Position numbers and translations under genes: made by a program | Notes under the pieces: generated by a model | Told to the model about the DNA's origin: nothing | Seen by the model: only the letters and a program-made list of their open reading frames with translations | Database searches by the model: none | In this document: piece by piece, positions 21,526 through 33,500 of the stretch | How positions within the stretch are numbered: the stretch's first letter is position 1 | How the letters are laid out: every line of letters starts with the position of its first letter | Source: Telopea speciosissima | Lineage: Eukaryota > Streptophyta > Magnoliopsida > Proteales > Proteaceae | Direction of reading: 5' to 3' | Assembly (NCBI RefSeq): GCF_018873765.1 | Contig: NC_057925.1 | Span: forward strand, 61,702,970-61,766,969 | DNA: 64,000 nucleotides

Positions 21526-23167
21526 AATACGAATATATCAGCGGGTATCTATCGATATTGGTCGAAGGTTGAAAAACAAACCATTTTTGGCTAACACAAA
21601 CCATCTGTATCTATATTTGAATTTGTAGCAGGTACCAATAAAAACTATTCTGTTAAAGGTTTCTATTTCTTCTTAGTTATAGAGACGTTTTTTTTTTTTT
21701 CGTATTATCATATATACAACATTTCGGGAGTCAAAATCAAAATTTTAAAACAGAAACGTTGTCATACATAGTCTTATTGGCTAAAACGCCATTATAGAGG
21801 AATCACATCAGATTAAAATGTCAAACTTTCAATGATCATTGATACCCTCTAAGTGCAAACAATTCAAATCTATAGTTTGAACCTAAAGTTAGCTTTAGGT
21901 TTCGTGTAGGGAATTGATTTCTTAAACATTTGGGAATGGCTACCTATTGTTAGGCTCTTTTTTTTCCTCTCTGGACGCAAAAGAATAATAGGCCATGATT
22001 CTGTTAGGGACAATATCTAAAAATAAATGTGGGAGTTGCTTTAACTCAAGACAAATCAGAAATAAATATTTAAAGAATAATAGGAAAGGCAGAGAGAGAG
22101 TATAAGAATCTGTAATTGTCCAATATTATATCCCATCTATGCAAAAGGCTTACCATGGCTGAAATGAACCTGCTGGTGGTGGGGTGCTAGTAATTACCCT
22201 AGATTCGTGAGTGTTTCCTTCATTGTGTGTCAAGGAACAGTGAAGGATATTTTGGATCTTCAATAAATAGGTGGGGACTAATAATTGTTATACAAGGCAA
22301 AGACTGTACGACTATTCTGTAATACGGTAATAGAAAAATACCTGTTAGTAGTACCGAGACACGAATCAAAGAGGAGAGCTCCGAACAGCACAAATAGGAA
22401 CAAGCATGATGAGTTGAGTTGTATCTAATAGATACTCTCCTTAAGGTTTTAGATGCCCCACTTCTGCAAACTGGGTTGACCTTGCACCTAGCCCTTCAAG
22501 ATGAAACAACTCCTAAACGTATAGGTTTGCAGTACCTGATACGAGTACTGTAGGATTCGAAAGGCTATACTATCACTTTGTTTATAAGAAAATGCAATAA
22601 GGTAAAACTGTCTCTGGAATGAACAATTGCATAGATAGAAAACGAAATCTGTTATCTATTGAAAATGGCAGACAAGACATGGTATTTGTAATGCTGGAGT
22701 ACCTTTTTATGAAGGGATATACCCACGGCTCGACGCGCGTGCGTGCGCGATTCAAAAGCACCCCAAGGACCCCCCCCACACTAGCTAGAGAGAAGGATGA
22801 CTATCTCTCCAAAATGCTCACACCTTAAGAAACCAACCATATATATATACCATTCAAGTTGCTTTCTCACAACCAATATTGCCTCTTGCACACAAAAAAT
22901 GCACAACAAATTCAGACCAAAAACTGGAGGGAAGGTAAAAAGGAAGGAATGAACAAAAGACACTTTTTGAAACTTTGGCTCACTATGACTCTAAAAGTAC
23001 TTTTAAAAATAATAATACAACAATAATGATCCTAGATTAATGGGAGTTTCCTCTTTTGTGGATCTAAAAAAACTTACGTCCAATTATATAAACAAAGGGT
23101 TGAGTTCCTATCCGGCTACGTGGCATAGCGTCTCCCTATTTTCTTATGAATAATTAAAGTGAAAAAG

Positions 23168-23534
23168 AACGTTGATTGGTCGTGTAGCTCCTGCATCCAG
23201 ACTCAGGAGGGTGCGAAGTTACCATTACACCCCCATGGAAACCGAAAATCTCATCCATGTAGATGCCTGTAAGCACGCTCTATGCATTGGCCTCCACATT
23301 GATGTAGGGGCTACATGCCTAGACAACGATCTCTTGTCCTTAACTAAAAGTACGTGAGGGAAAAATAATGTTGCCTAATTGCGTGGCCCCTACGCCCAAA
23401 CATAATGGATCCCCCTAAAATGACCGTCCCACCCCGCCCCCTACAATATGGAAAACCCCCTTGGTTGATGCCCCTGCACGTCCCTCATTGGTCCCCTTGC
23501 TGGTGCAGGGACTAGGCAACCGGACAGCGTTCTT
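23168..23534. mobile_element. MITE-like element with AGAACG...CGTTCT ends
   Basis: The left end agaacgttgattggtcgtgt, agctcctgcatccag resembles the reverse complement of the right end, agaacgctgtccggttgcct, agtccctgcaccagc. A second left-end-like segment sits at about 23363 (aatgttgcctaattgcgtgg), suggesting a nested or rearranged copy. The interior is GC-rich and has no coding signal. Confidence 0.55.
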
Positions 23535-25033
23535 CTTTCCTAAAAGTAACTATTAAGTTTTTTATATGCAATCTCATTAGCTTTTATGTATATTTTATTT
23601 CATTTATGTAAATAGATGAGTAGAAAGAATTGTCATTTCTATATTTTATGCTCTGATATAATGGCTATGATAGATGCTCACTTGATTTCTCATCTTTGCA
23701 AGTATCTTACTGATTTATTAATTAGTTCCAATTAATGTTATATCTACTATTTCTCTATCATGAGATAAGAGATAGACTGAAACATTTGTATGGTGACAAA
23801 ATTTTAATTTTATATTTTTTAGTGACAAAATTCTAATTTTACAATCTTGCAAGTTTTCAATGTTTTAGTGCTAGTAATATAAAAAATCAATGAGATTGAT
23901 AAGAGATTTGAAAATTTGAATGCACTTGTGAGACATGCATCTTTTGTGTGCATTTATGTATGTGATATAACTATGTAGTCTTCCCGGAAAGGAAATTCAT
24001 GGCTTCACCTTATGTTATTTTCGAATCACCTAGATTTCTTGCCAAAGAATAGTATTCTGGCAATTTCAGTTTTTGGATTAAATATCACTATAAGCAGTAT
24101 TTGTTTCGTTGTAAAAATTTTCATGAAATTGATATCCATTTGTTTTCATCTAAGAAGGTGAAAAAAAGTAAAAATTTTCTATAAAATAGGATTTTTCAAT
24201 GGTTGTTTTAATATAAAATAATATATATTATAAAAGTAGAAAAATTGAGAAAAACTTTATAACAATACACACGTACATGAAAATTTTTCTCAATGTAATT
24301 TTTTTTTTATTTATTTTTATGTTTGTAGTGAAAAATCTTATTTTACAAGAAAATTTTCCTCTACAATTGTTCTACATGAAAGCAGGAGGAACCTTATGGG
24401 AAAAAAGGGTCATTCTCCACTAGGGGTGTCAACGGGCCGGGTTGGGACGGACTTACCCTAAACCTTAGCCCAACCCTAGGAGCCTTAACCTTAACCCAAG
24501 CCCAGCCCGACCCTGCTAGGCCCAAACATACCCTCAACCCAGTCCGACCTTGGCAGGGTTTTCCCAAGCCCGGCTCAGCCTTGAATATCTTGGCCCATTG
24601 AGTTGTGGAACTAACAAAGCCCAATCACTGCCCACTTAACAAAGGCCATGTTGTAAAAAAAAAAGATGCTTTTTGCAAAGAGGTTGTTTTTTATTTTCGA
24701 AAAAATACCCATTTGGTCAGAATGAAGCAACCCTGACTGTTGCAAAAACGCACCATATATATTGTATTTATAATGTTGCTTTAACCAAAAAAAATCCTTG
24801 TTACGTGAAACTATAGGATTTACTAGAATAATGCAATGTGGATATATCAAAATATTATACTAAAAATCCGTATCATTAACTTTAGAGTCATATTTAGCAT
24901 TATAAGATATGCTAGTGAGTGTTTGCTTCTCTCCTCTTTGTGAGTGCTCTTTTTAGTGACTGTTTGCTTCTCTCCTATATCAGGACAAAAAAAAAAGAGT
25001 GTTTGATTCTCTCATCTTTGTGAGTGAATCACC

Positions 25034-25783
25034 ATGATTATTGGAAGTTGTCCAAGCAAAGGTAAAAGTGAAGATATAGATGAAGATGAAAGCGAAAACG
25101 ACGTCATGGTAGGGGTGAATTTGAGAACAGTGATGCAGTAGCATGGAATGTTCAAGAAGAGATGGAGGTTTCTAAAATGGAGGTAGACATAGACGAACAT
25201 GATGAAGATGAGTTTGTGGTAGGGGATGAATATGAGGATATCGCCGCAATAGTCTGGAATAATTCTCTATTGTAATGTGTTTCTAGGTAAGCCCCATCGC
25301 AAGCAGGTTGTGACCGAAGCGTTGGTCTTTACATGGAATTCTCTAGACGAGGTGGAGGTTTCTCTAATGGAGGCTTGTCGATATCTGTTTCGTTGCTCCC
25401 CAAGATTTGTTTTTCAAGCTATTCTTCTCATTCGTTGCCGATTTGAAGTTCGTATTGAGCTCGTAATCAGGTATGGAAGGCTGCACATGTTTTGTATGCT
25501 TTGTTATTTTGATGAAATCGAGTGTTATAGGAACCAAGTAGACCCTTCATCAACATTTACGCTGAAGTTGAATTGTTCTTCGGCGGTAGCCTTTGACGGA
25601 GAAGACGATACCGCTAGAAACTTTAATTCTCATCAATTGATTTCAACCCTCAATGCATATCAAGTGGGTCTTGATTATCAAGCGGTTACAACTTATCAAT
25701 TGATTTCAACCGTTAATACACATCAAGTGAGTCTTTTTTCCTTATTCTTAATTGAATATAATTTTTCTTTTCTTTCGATGTGA
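25034..25783 (+). pseudogene. Decayed acidic reading frame with internal repeats, unrecognised
   Basis: From 25034 the frame reads MIIGSCPSKGKSEDIDEDES and is lost after about 37 codons. A second frame continues with GEFENSDAVAWN and DEHDEDEFVVGDEYEDIAAI, then stops. A later frame (25277-25783) includes SLDEVEVSLMEA. The segment atggaggtttctaaaatgga recurs in altered form (gtggaggtttctctaatgga), and a 42-bp unit repeats at 25631-25672 and 25693-25734. This looks like a broken acidic, internally repetitive protein gene of unknown family. A poly-A run follows at about 25945, so a retroposed copy is one possibility. Confidence 0.35.
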
Positions 25784-26612
25784 GCAAATGGTGTAACTCA
25801 TTCCCTTGCCAGGAAAGCCTTGTCATTAGTGTGTATGATGGCTTGATCTAGTTCCATTCCTTGGCTTCATTATTTGTGTATTAATGAAACCTTGGCTATT
25901 ACGCACTCTTATCATCAATAGAAATAGATTTTTGATTTATCAGGAAAAAAAAAAAAAACTTTTAGAATCTTATTTTATTGGGTACATTTCAAATTTGGGA
26001 TCATAAATTCATAATTCATGCATGTAGTTTAAACATTTTTAAAAAAACAATGTTTTTCTTTTTTAATCATTTTCATTAATTTCTTTTGACATGTATTTGA
26101 CTCTATTTGGACTAAAACTTAATATACAAGTAGACCTGATGTCTTTGGTGACAACTATTATTATTATTTATTATTTTCTTAGATACATTAATACTAGAAG
26201 TGGAGGTTAACTCGTTCAAATTAATTTCATACTCTGAAAATAAGTGATTTTTATTTTATTTTATGCAGTTTGAGAATATCTATTATCATTAGATGGCATT
26301 ATAAATTATGAACTATATTAGGTCCGGGTCATGTTCACCCATAATCCACATTATGCCTCTTCAATAGCAAAGGAAACCAGAAAACTTGGTGACCCATAGG
26401 GTGGCTCTTCTAGTTTTTTATTTTTTGGTAAAGGGGGACTCTTCTAGTTTGATTATTATTATTATTTTCTTTCTTTCATGTTTTTTTTGATAATTAATTT
26501 ATGAAAAAAACACTTATTTCTGATGTAAATTAGTACAAACTGGTTTGCCTGTCACATCACTCAATCCATGGCCCAATTCTCAACAGGGTTATGTTTGGTC
26601 TTGTGGTTCATG

Positions 26613-27201
26613 TTAAAGGTGTCAATTTAGAACCGAAATCGGCTATTAAATCAAGCTGAATGAACCAAAAATTTCAGCTTGATTTGTTTCATTCGGTTTG
26701 TCCAAAAAAGAAATGCATTCGGTTTAATTTCAGTTTAAAATTAAAATTATCAATTGAACCAAATCGTATAAAGCTCATCGTATAAATTTAAAATCGAACT
26801 AAGTTGAACCAAAGCTAAATCATACTAAACCCTACAATCATGAGTCTTTATTGAGTTGCCTAAAATTACCTACTATGGTTTCTTTGTTGAGTTGTGTAAA
26901 AAGAGATATTGTCTCGTATCATTGTGAGGTTGTAATTGCTTTTCTATATTTCCATTAAACCGAATTTGAACCTAATTACCAAGACCATGTACAAAGCAAC
27001 TGAAACCAAATAAGAACTAATAGAATCGATTTGATTCCAGTTTTAAGATTATAAAAGATGAAACTAATACAGTTTTGGTTCAATTTCAATTTGTACATAT
27101 CATACCCTGATCCAAATCGGAATCGAGTTTTGGTTCAATTTCAATTTGCACATAGCGTACTCTGATCCGAACCGGAATCGAACCAATTGGGCGACATTAA
27201 A
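26613..27201. mobile_element. Possible hAT-like MITE (GGTGTCAA ends)
   Basis: The left end ttaaaggtgtcaatttagaa, ccgaaatcgg and the right end, reversed ttaatgtcgcccaattggtt, cgattccggttcgg are degenerate inverted repeats. The aggtgtcaatt...ccgaa type of end is common in plant hAT-derived MITEs. The interior is rich in GAACC/CGGTTT words and has no frame. No target-site duplication was read. Confidence 0.45.
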
Positions 27202-27557
27202 AGTGTTTATTAATACCAATTGTACTTTACAAACGATATCTATCTAGAGTCTAGACGTTAGCTTTGTATATATTATAGGCTTTTCCCCAATTCTCCTGCT
27301 GCTGCTGATTAGTTGTTTTATTTCCTTTGTAAATTCTTAACTTTGTAACTCCTGAATACCGGATTCCCAGATGGCATAAGCTGTTGGAACTTGGAAGGCC
27401 AGGGCTCTTCAATGGAATGACTTTGGAGGTGTAAATAAGTAGAAAACTGTGAATTGAACACACTAGGGTTCTGTTTTCTGTCTCAGAAAATTAGGGTTCT
27501 TAAGACCTTCAACATTCCACCTTTAATGGGTGGTGGTGTTGGTTTCGGAGGATTTTA

Positions 27558-30500
27558 ATGGAGAAACCCGAAGTCGAGGAGCCTGAGAAGAAGAAGAAAC
27601 GTCATCTCAATTCTGTATCTTCCGCCATGGCCAGGAACTCACCTACTTCGCCTGAGAACAGAACTGTAAGCTCGCTCTTAATCTTTCTTGTTATTTCTTT
27701 AACTGGTACTTATTTTGGCAAGTGTAAATTCGTTATCATATTTGCTGCTAAGGATTTGATCATCTTGGTCAATGCATTATTTATACTCTGTACTCTTGAT
27801 TGATCTTCTTGAGTTTGCTCCATTCCTTGGTTAATTTATTGTAGAAATTATGAACTTTTAATAATTTGATGGATTTCTTTGCTTAAAGTTTCGATCTTGA
27901 TAATATGGTATTGGATTTGAGTACGAGTAAGTAAACAAAGGGATGTGTACATAAATAATGGAAGAAATGGGTAGACTCGGTTATGGAACACGTATTACTG
28001 ATTTGGACACCCAAAACACTTACCCATATTATGAGAGGTCGTGGCATTGCTATTTGCTACCTGCTTTAATTGTCAAGAGCAATGAATCTTATTTTCTATA
28101 TTTCGTAAACTTCACAAATTTCAAATTAGGTGTTAGTATAATAACCATGACCATTAAAATATTCGTCCTTATGTTCCTGATAAGGTTCAGAAGTTACCTT
28201 GAAGATGAATTATTCATCTTGTTACAGTGGAAAGGGGAAACCCTTTTTGGTGGTTTTTTTTTTTTTTTCCTTCCCCTCAGATGAACATTGCATATGCTTT
28301 TCAGTTGTGAAGAACCATAACTTTCTGCTGGTAAGAAAATAATGGGCCGTGTCAGTTTATCTTCCATATTGAAGGAAACAAAGTGAAAATTGGGAGAGAA
28401 TAATATCCTTTGCAACTTTAGAATAGTGGTGCTGCTGGCGACCCGTCAACATCCTTCTGTTTTAAGAAGCTAAAAACATCCATACCAACAGAAGGATATC
28501 AATGATTTCCCAAAATTTGTCTGCATTTCCACAGCCTTTACTGCAAATTGTGATCAGCAGAGTTTCTGTGCACAGGCTGCATGCTTCATTAAAGATAAAG
28601 AACTGTTGCAACTGTGGAGAAAACTACTCCGTCAGCAAGCCCTCTGGGCCTCTTGTCCTCTCCCTTTTGCATATGTAAAGCCACAAATATCCCCAAAAAG
28701 TAAAGGATATTGATTATTCATAAAAAATAAATAGATAAATAAAATTAAGGGTATTGATCAAAGTTGTCTGCATATACACCTCTTTCCTTGCAAACTTTGA
28801 TCATTGACGTCTGTGCATACAGTGCAGGCATAATGAGCATAATGCACATCATCAATGTAGAGTCTGATGCGAATTATGTCACTGTTTTAGTCCATCTAGG
28901 GCTGTATGTTTTAACTTGTAATAACTAAAGTTCCAAGACCTGGTTGTGATGCTGTAATGCTTTATTGGACTGGCACGAATCCGTCTTGAAAGCCCAGATC
29001 AAGACGAACCAGGTCTAAATATGGTATTGGTCCAGTAGGGTATTTAGTCACTAATTTGGGTTGATCTTGTAATCGTTTATGCTGTTTTGTTCTGTTTTAT
29101 TTTGGGTTAGATACTTAGAAGATTGGATTGAGTTGTTTAGTTTCCTAGTTTGAGTCAGTTGGTTTCTATTTTGATTTCATATTTCCTCTTATTTATATGC
29201 ATGTAACTCTTTGTTTGAGATTAGAATTGAATGTTGATTGAGTTGAGTTGTTGTTGGAGCCAAGGATAGGGCGTGGGTCCCCCCCCCCCTTGGCGATTCT
29301 GAAACTCCTCTCTCAGTTGCTCCCTCTCTTATATCTTCCTCTTCTTTTCCTTCCTATTCCATTTTTATTCCCTCTTATATCTTCCTTCTTGTTATTCTTA
29401 CTTTTATTTTCCCTATTCCCTGTACCTGCGGTACTTTCTGGTTTTGAGAAATTTTGCCATAACTCGACTGAACCTTCACAGATCAGAAGTATTGGTGGTT
29501 TGCTTCCACTCTCTAGGGTGACCTGAGGTTTAGTTCCCCGCTCATTAGTTCCATCCCTCTCGTGAGATCAAATTCTGAAAGTCAATTTGGTTTTCCTCTT
29601 CTACCAGGTTTGGTTGCAGAATATTTTAATCTATTATTTCCTAACCAGTTGGGATTGTTATTACTTGCTTTCATTAGGGCTAGGGGTTGCGACTCACGAC
29701 CTGAAATCTGAGGTTGATTAGTTCTCAATTGGTTGAGATTTCTCACTTGAATTGAAAGGGAGTTACCGCTGGTTTTTTCTACGTATCATGGGGAAGAAGA
29801 TAGGTTCTTCTTATTATGGCTGAAATCCTATTTTCTGAATATATAGAACCCCCCTCCCCCTCTGAACTTTATTTCCTTTTGCCCCAATCTGATATTCAAC
29901 ATCCTAAATAACCCTTTGAAAAAGAGCGTCCCAGTGCACAAGGCTCTCGCTACTGCAGGGTCTGTAGTCTGTACGCAGCCTTACCCCCTGCTTCGCAGGA
30001 GAGGCTGTTTCCAAGTTTTGAACCTGCAACCAACAGGTTGCAATAGCACAACTTAAACGTTGCGCCAAGGCTCACCCACTTGCTTTCATTTTAATTTTTG
30101 ATTTGCCCCAGTCTTTGGTTTCCTTACCAAAAGATGCTTGAACTATTCTCGAAATTACAAATTTGCCACTGTTCCATTATACTTGAATTTTATTATTTGA
30201 GTGGGCCCATAGCAACTCAAATTTAGGGTTTGGGAACCCATGGTTGCATCAGGGTGCAATGGGCAGTTACGCTAGTTCTTCAGAGGGCTGGGCTCCTCGA
30301 CTGGTTGTCTGGTTGATTCGACAGTTGGTGATGCAGTGGGACTCAAATGGTTGGTTTGGGAAACCCAGCCCAGACGGAACTGGCCCAACCCGAGTTTTTG
30401 GTCTAATAAAGGTTGGTCGTGGTTGAGTTATTTATTTTGGTGTGCCCTTTTTAATGGTTTATTTATTTTTTTGGGGTTAACTTGTAGTTTATATTTCTTT

Positions 30501-33500
30501 TATTTTATCATGTTTCCCTTTGAGTAGATTACATAGAAATAGGAGGTAGAGTGGGAGTTAGTTTAGGTTTTACATTCCAGTTAGGAGTCTTTCTTTGATT
30601 TATCTTTCTTATCTGTATGTTTGTATTCAACGATTGGAAAACCAGATTTGGAATAGAAAATTTCTGAGTTTGCTCACCGTGGGTGTGGCAAGATTGTTGG
30701 TCTGAGATTCTCCCTCTTCTCCTTCCTCTTCCTCTCCTGTTACCAGATTCAACCCTTTTCCTTCTCCCTTGATCTCTTTCGTGCTTATCCCTTGTTCTTC
30801 CCTCTTATTTTCTTTCTTGTTCCTCTTCTTTCTTCCTGTTTCTGTTTGGCGTGACTCAGCCATCCATGTGGTTGCATTGAACCCTTTAATTCTCTTCTTT
30901 CCCCTCTCAGATTGTGGTATTAAATACCATGGAACAAAAACTTGCGATATCTAGCTATTTCAAAAGTTCGAGACGAGATGAAGGTCGAAATCCCATTTTA
31001 CCCCAACTCAGTCGAAATCTCGGTCGGGTCGAGATTTCAACCCAAACACCATTATATGAGTGCCAGATCTCGGTGGTTTTTGGTCATATTGGTGGGAAAT
31101 CTTGGTATACAAACACCTTGGTATACAGACAGTTATTTACGCCAGAAATCAGGACAGACACTTATTTATAACTAATATCATTTAAGTAAATGTTTCTTAA
31201 CTATTCTTATTGGATTCAAGTAGGGGGGTATTTGCTTATTTATGAATAATATCTTAAGCAAATGAAAAACATTTACTAAATGATATCAGGCATAAATAAG
31301 TGTTTGTCCTGGTTTCTAGCATAAGTAAATGTTTCCCACCAAGTGAAATTCCTATTTGGACTTTGATTTTTCAAAATCTGATAGTGCCCTTGTGTTTAAA
31401 TGGCCCAAAATAGGCTGTATATCAACTTTCATGACCAAACTAGGTCTAAAACCCACCGAAACCAGCCATTTAGTTCCCCCCAAAAAAAAAAAAAAAAACC
31501 CCAACTCGTCGATATCTCTACCCAAATTGCTTTTTGGCCTAGTCAAAACCTGTACTCGAGACGAGTTCTTGAACCATGTTAAATACCTTACCGTAGGGCG
31601 GTTCAAACACTGGAGTTTCATCCCCAACCGATCCTCCTCTTGAGAGATCTATTTCTGATCTGCAGAGCTTGATTTTCTGCCCTGGACATCCATGTTGGCT
31701 GTTCACTGTGTGTAATCTAGAGGTCAAACAGAGAAGCACTGAAGGAGTTCCCCCTTCAAAGTTGTGCTGGTTTTCTGCCTCCCTGTTTCGATCAGGAGGT
31801 TGAAGACAACCTAAACCCTCCCCACGATATATTGGATTTTACCTTTATTTCCCCTTTTGCCCCTCCTCCTTCATTTAATTCAATATTTTCCTTTATTTTA
31901 GTTTTATTTCAAATCTATCCTCTTCCTTTAATTGCTAAGCCCCCCCTATGTTCCTCTACCCTTTATTTCCTTATAGCCATTTAAGATTCCCTTTAATTAC
32001 AATTCTGCTGTTCTCTTATAAATTTCACCTTAGTTACTGTTTTGCCACTATGCCTTGGATTTGAGCGTTCTCTTGCTCGTGCGGGCTCATAGTGATTCCG
32101 AATAGGGTTTCTGAACGCAGGGATCACCATCAGTTGGGCCCCATTAAACCAAACTCCAGGCTAAGCTAGTACCTAGATGGTTCACATGTAAACTGCCTGA
32201 GTAGGATGAGTAGATTGACGGAATCTCTATAGAGGTCTATCTTTTGCTTCTGACTTTCCCCATTATGACATATCACATCAAGTAAGAAAGAGTAAAAACT
32301 TCTATCTATATTTGCAGGTTGATGCAGCAGTTCTCCAGTATCAGAATCAAAAGCTTGTTCAGCAGCTGGATGTCCAGAAACATGAATTGCATGTTCTAGA
32401 AGAAAAGTTCAAAGAATTGAATGACAAGCAGACTTCTTATGATGACACTTTAATTACAGTGAACAGACTCTGGAGTCAGGTAAAATGAATTCTACTCAAC
32501 TAATCCTGATCCCAACAAATTATGGAATCAAGGTCGATCATGGAAATATTTTTATACATGCACTTACCATAACTTTCCTCTTTTTATTAAAAAATGTCTT
32601 TTACAATTTTCTTTCCTTAATAGATCTTTATTGATTTAATTTTTTACCCAAATGGTAGTTGGTCGACGATTTAATTCTGCTTGGAGTGCGTGCTGGGGGT
32701 GATGGAAATGGTTTGCCAGTTTGGGATCAAGCTGATCGCTCTCAAGGTTTTATTCAGTTTCTTCTAATGCATTCTGAACTGTTGTCGATCGGTTGATAAA
32801 ATGTGTAGAGCTAATCTCATACTTCTTTTGAAGCATATAAGATTAACTTATTTGCGCCATTTCGTTTTCTCTAGATTCAATTCCATCTTGCCCCTGGGAG
32901 GAGGTGTTTCTCTATAGACTTCTAGAAGCTGATCCTGTTGATTGGAATAGAGCTAAGGAAGCTACCAAAAATGTTGAAGAAGCCCTTGCTGCTCGCCATG
33001 CCTCTACTCTGAATTTGATGAAGTATTTAGAAGATACTATTGATGCCCAAAGAGCTAAAGCAGATAGCATTGCATCAAATTTTCATGGAAAGCTCTCTGC
33101 TGAAGGTCAGAAAGTATCTTGGTGCGAGGATCTGCGTTTTGATATATTTGTGTTCTTATTTATTGTCCTTAATGTTATCGTCAGAGTTGTTTTATGATAA
33201 TTGTGTGAGGAATTTCTATGATGATTTTTTGTCTTCTCATGTTTGAATCTCTCAGATGCTATCATCCACCTGCATAAGATTGATGAAATAATGAGGGAGG
33301 AAGCATGCAATCTACGAAAGGTGATTGATATTCTTCACTTGAAGCATAGAGAATATGCGCATGAGATCCAAACTTATGTGCAAAGCCACTCTATGGATCA
33401 ATCTGAGATAAGACGCCTTGCAGGTTTTGAGAAACATTTCCACTAATTCATCTTTGGATTGTATTATTTGTTTATGCATGTTCTAGTTGTATAAATGCAT

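Larger units (their letters stand above)
18332..27557. other. Long repeat-rich gene desert between DUF716 copy 2 and HUB2
   Basis: No gene can be supported in 9.2 kb. From left to right it holds GA microsatellites (18768-18786, 18866-18889), a 160-bp tandem array (18891-19400), a MITE (20349-20476), a 17-bp-arm hairpin (21476-21525), an inverted-repeat element (about 23168-23534), a hAT-like aggggtgtcaa end with GGGCCGGG-rich sequence (24421-24620), a decayed acidic frame and a possible retroposed tail (24900-25960) and a MITE-like element (26613-27201). The last 90 bases are probably HUB2 5' UTR. Confidence 0.5.
27666..32317. other. HUB2 intron 1: 4.65 kb, repeat-filled
   Basis: The intron is bounded by GTAAGC and TTTGCAG. 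It contains two C/T-rich, T-rich blocks of similar texture (about 29040-29880 and 30420-32110) that look like old retroelement debris, an Au SINE (29919-30077), a CGAGATTTC-type repeat with weak inverted ends (about 30912-31590) and a strong inverted repeat (31142-31318). No exon-like frame with family similarity was seen. Confidence 0.6.

Noticed and set aside
24421-24620. CACTA transposon end (cactaggggtgtcaa)
   Set aside because: CACTA is followed by aggggtgtcaa, typical of hAT-like ends, and no second CACTA end or 3-bp duplication was found nearby. Left unassigned.
30244-30527. Small coding frames in HUB2 intron 1
   Set aside because: They overlap each other in different frames, have no similarity pattern and sit in repeat-derived sequence.
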